Assembly (NCBI GenBank): GCA_001599755.1
Contig: BCHX01000005.1
Span: forward strand, 1,087,922-1,151,921
Source of the DNA: Gliomastix tumulicola
Taxonomy: Eukaryota; Ascomycota; Sordariomycetes; Hypocreales; Bionectriaceae
DNA length: 64,000 bases
Reading direction: 5' to 3'
How positions within the stretch are numbered: the first letter of the stretch is position 1; every line of letters begins with the position of its first letter. The notes below the pieces were generated by a model. It ran no database searches. It was not told where the DNA came from and saw only the letters and a list, made by a program, of their open reading frames with translations. The translations under genes and the position numbers were made by a program. Positions 62,523 through 64,000 of the stretch are shown here, one piece after another.

Positions 62523-64000
62523 CTTGAGGGCGAAGAAACGAAGTACAATGCAATGTGCTCCTGATCTATCGTGATCTTGAGGAGGAAGCTTGTATCTGTC
62601 TACTAGTAGTATTTGTAGAGTCTGAACACACTGATGGTGGATTAATAATGACATGCGGGGCTAACTTCCGCGCAAACTTTGCGACGACCGTCTGCAGGTC
62701 GACAGAAAAGGTTTGTCACAGATATTCCGCTTAAGAACCAGCTTCTATGGAGGCCTGGCACGTAATATTGAGCACGCCATTCCGTTGTATGCTTGCATCT
62801 GATTCTGTCCTAGAGGGGAGGCAGTAAAACATAGTTGGAAAGCCGATGGCATCGAGCATTCTTTTGTGGCGCGAATAATTGATTATGAGTCTTTGTTAGC
62901 CGTCTGAGATACGTAGTGGCCGCCGACAACCCTCTTTCGTCTTCCAACCCCAACCCTCCGAACCCAATACGCTTGAGCTCTTTCTGCCAGCCCGGTTATC
63001 TACTAGTGATATCAGACCCTTTCAACCAAGTCGCAAAGCCGTGCTGCAGCAGCTAGATCCCCCAGCAGAATTTCCATGACAAATCCTTGGTGCCGATCGT
63101 CCCGAGCAGCACCACAGAATATTCCGGCCGGTGCTGAGATGGTTTTGCCTCCTCTTGGAACTATTTGCTATGGCCATTCTCGCCTGGCCTGCCTTTCCAG
63201 CACATGAAAGAGTCCTAGCAGAGGAAGGCGTGGGACCAGTATCCGATCTAGACAACTGTTAGTCGGGTGTGCGCGCCGCAAGCTTCATTGATGTACGCAC
63301 GGGAGCTTGAGTATCTTACTGGAATAGACGTTGTTCGTCGTAAAGAGTAGGTTGTGAGGTCGCCAGGGTCCTTCTGGCTCTGAGTCGCAAGACGTTGATT
63401 ATGTGGCCTCCAGGGGCGGGGCCGTGACAGGCAGATTGTGAGGTCGCCACGGGCCGCGATGATTCTGCGGACGCCATGGGCGGCGATGGTTGTGAGGTCG
63501 CCACGGGCGGCGATGGTTGCGAGGGCCGCCACCCGTGGCGATGATTCCCCGGACGCCACGGGCGGCGACGATTCCGCGGACTCCACGGGCGGCGATAGTT
63601 GCGAGGGCCGCCGCCCGTGGCGATGATTCCCCGGACTCCACGGGTGAGGCTGGCCATCCCCGCGGCTCACAGCCGCTGGCGCGGAAGACGCCACGCGCGC
63701 TGAGTTCGCGAGAAGGGGACAGCCAGCCTCGTAACTGTCTTTCGAGCGGTGGTTGTCTAGGCCAATTCTCAGGAGTTAGTCTAGATGGTAGCAACGGAGA
63801 CGAATGTACTGCAAAGACGGACTAGGGGGAAAGATGGGCAGCGATCTGGCCATCTTAGGCTGGGAGAGGGGGCTGATTTCCACACCTGGCTGCCTTGAGC
63901 AGGGCATCTTCAAGACGAGGTCAGGAGGAGAAGGGTCTGGGTTATCATCATACCCACGCATCTAGTAGTGGTATTGAGGGGGAAAGCTGGAGTGATGCCA
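62523..64000. other. intergenic to window end
   Basis: Promoter region of the MDR gene followed by a minisatellite. Overlapping ORFs across 63.2-63.8 kb in several frames are translations of the repeat and not genes. No gene start is evident before the window ends. Confidence 0.45.
63434..63648 (+). repeat. 27-bp GC-rich minisatellite, about eight units
   Basis: Units begin GATGRTT and end CCACGGGCGGC or a variant (CCACCCGTGGC). Lengths are 24, 27, 27, 28, 27, 27, 28 and 27 bases. The 28-base units GATGGTTGCGAGGGCCGCC.. and GATAGTTGCGAGGGCCGCC.. mark a higher-order period of three units. A degenerate unit (GGTTGTGAGGTCGCC) lies at about 63351. Confidence 0.85.

Noticed and set aside
63248..63825. 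Repeat-rich ORFs on both strands at the window end
   Set aside because: They are translations of the 27-bp minisatellite. Similar open frames exist on both strands, as expected of a GC-rich repeat and not of a gene.
1..64000. tRNA, rRNA, CRISPR or intact transposase genes
   Set aside because: I looked for B-box-like GGTTCRANNCC with a cloverleaf, for repeat-spacer arrays and for transposase or reverse-transcriptase motifs and found none convincing by eye. A tRNA and repeat scan would be decisive.

Overview
The window looks like chromosomal DNA of a filamentous ascomycete (Pezizomycotina). Most genes carry one to six short introns of about 50-190 nt with GT donors, AG acceptors and CTRAC-like branch points, and genes lie on both strands with 0.3-4 kb between them. 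The families are typical of moulds: a HET-domain protein, a GH62 arabinofuranosidase, a Zn2Cys6 regulator, a Dal5-type MFS carrier, secreted subtilases and a DUF1993 protein. I recognised no tRNA, rRNA, CRISPR array or complete transposon.

Layout. 0-12.6 kb: 3' end of an acidic repeat protein, a glyoxalase-like protein, RNA polymerase III largest subunit, a secreted GH62 enzyme, a secreted CHRD-like protein and an isocitrate lyase/PEP-mutase-like enzyme. 14-22.3 kb: a DUF1275 membrane protein, a possible small secreted protein, a membrane protein and a 1046-residue HET protein with a membrane tail. 22.4-32.4 kb: a graveyard of S8 subtilases. It holds one intact protease (29.3-30.7 kb), one full-length copy that has lost its catalytic His and oxyanion Asn (24.1-25.1 kb), one intact gene coding only for signal peptide plus propeptide (31.7-32.3 kb), and several broken fragments. 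Near its left edge sits a diverged inverted repeat enclosing a tandem array. 33.6-47.1 kb: an M14 carboxypeptidase, a 4.3-kb gap, an EthD-like protein, a 88-residue unknown, a conserved fungal hypothetical and a large secreted Cys-rich protein. 47.4-57.7 kb: a hypothetical protein and an apparent catabolic cluster (aldehyde dehydrogenase, 3-hydroxyisobutyrate-dehydrogenase-like enzyme, MFS carrier, Zn2Cys6 regulator), interrupted by a zinc-finger pseudogene. 57.7-64 kb: a DUF1993 protein, a second member of the 90-residue unknown family, an MDR oxidoreductase with long poly-G tracts in its intron, and a 27-bp minisatellite.

How the genes work together. The best-supported unit is the catabolic cluster. 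The two enzyme promoters share a 16-bp element of the form CGG-N10-CCG, which fits binding by a Zn2Cys6 dimer such as the one encoded beside them. The subtilase cluster shows repeated duplication and decay, leaving parts (propeptide only, catalytic domain without its triad) that could act on the surviving enzyme. That last step is inference.
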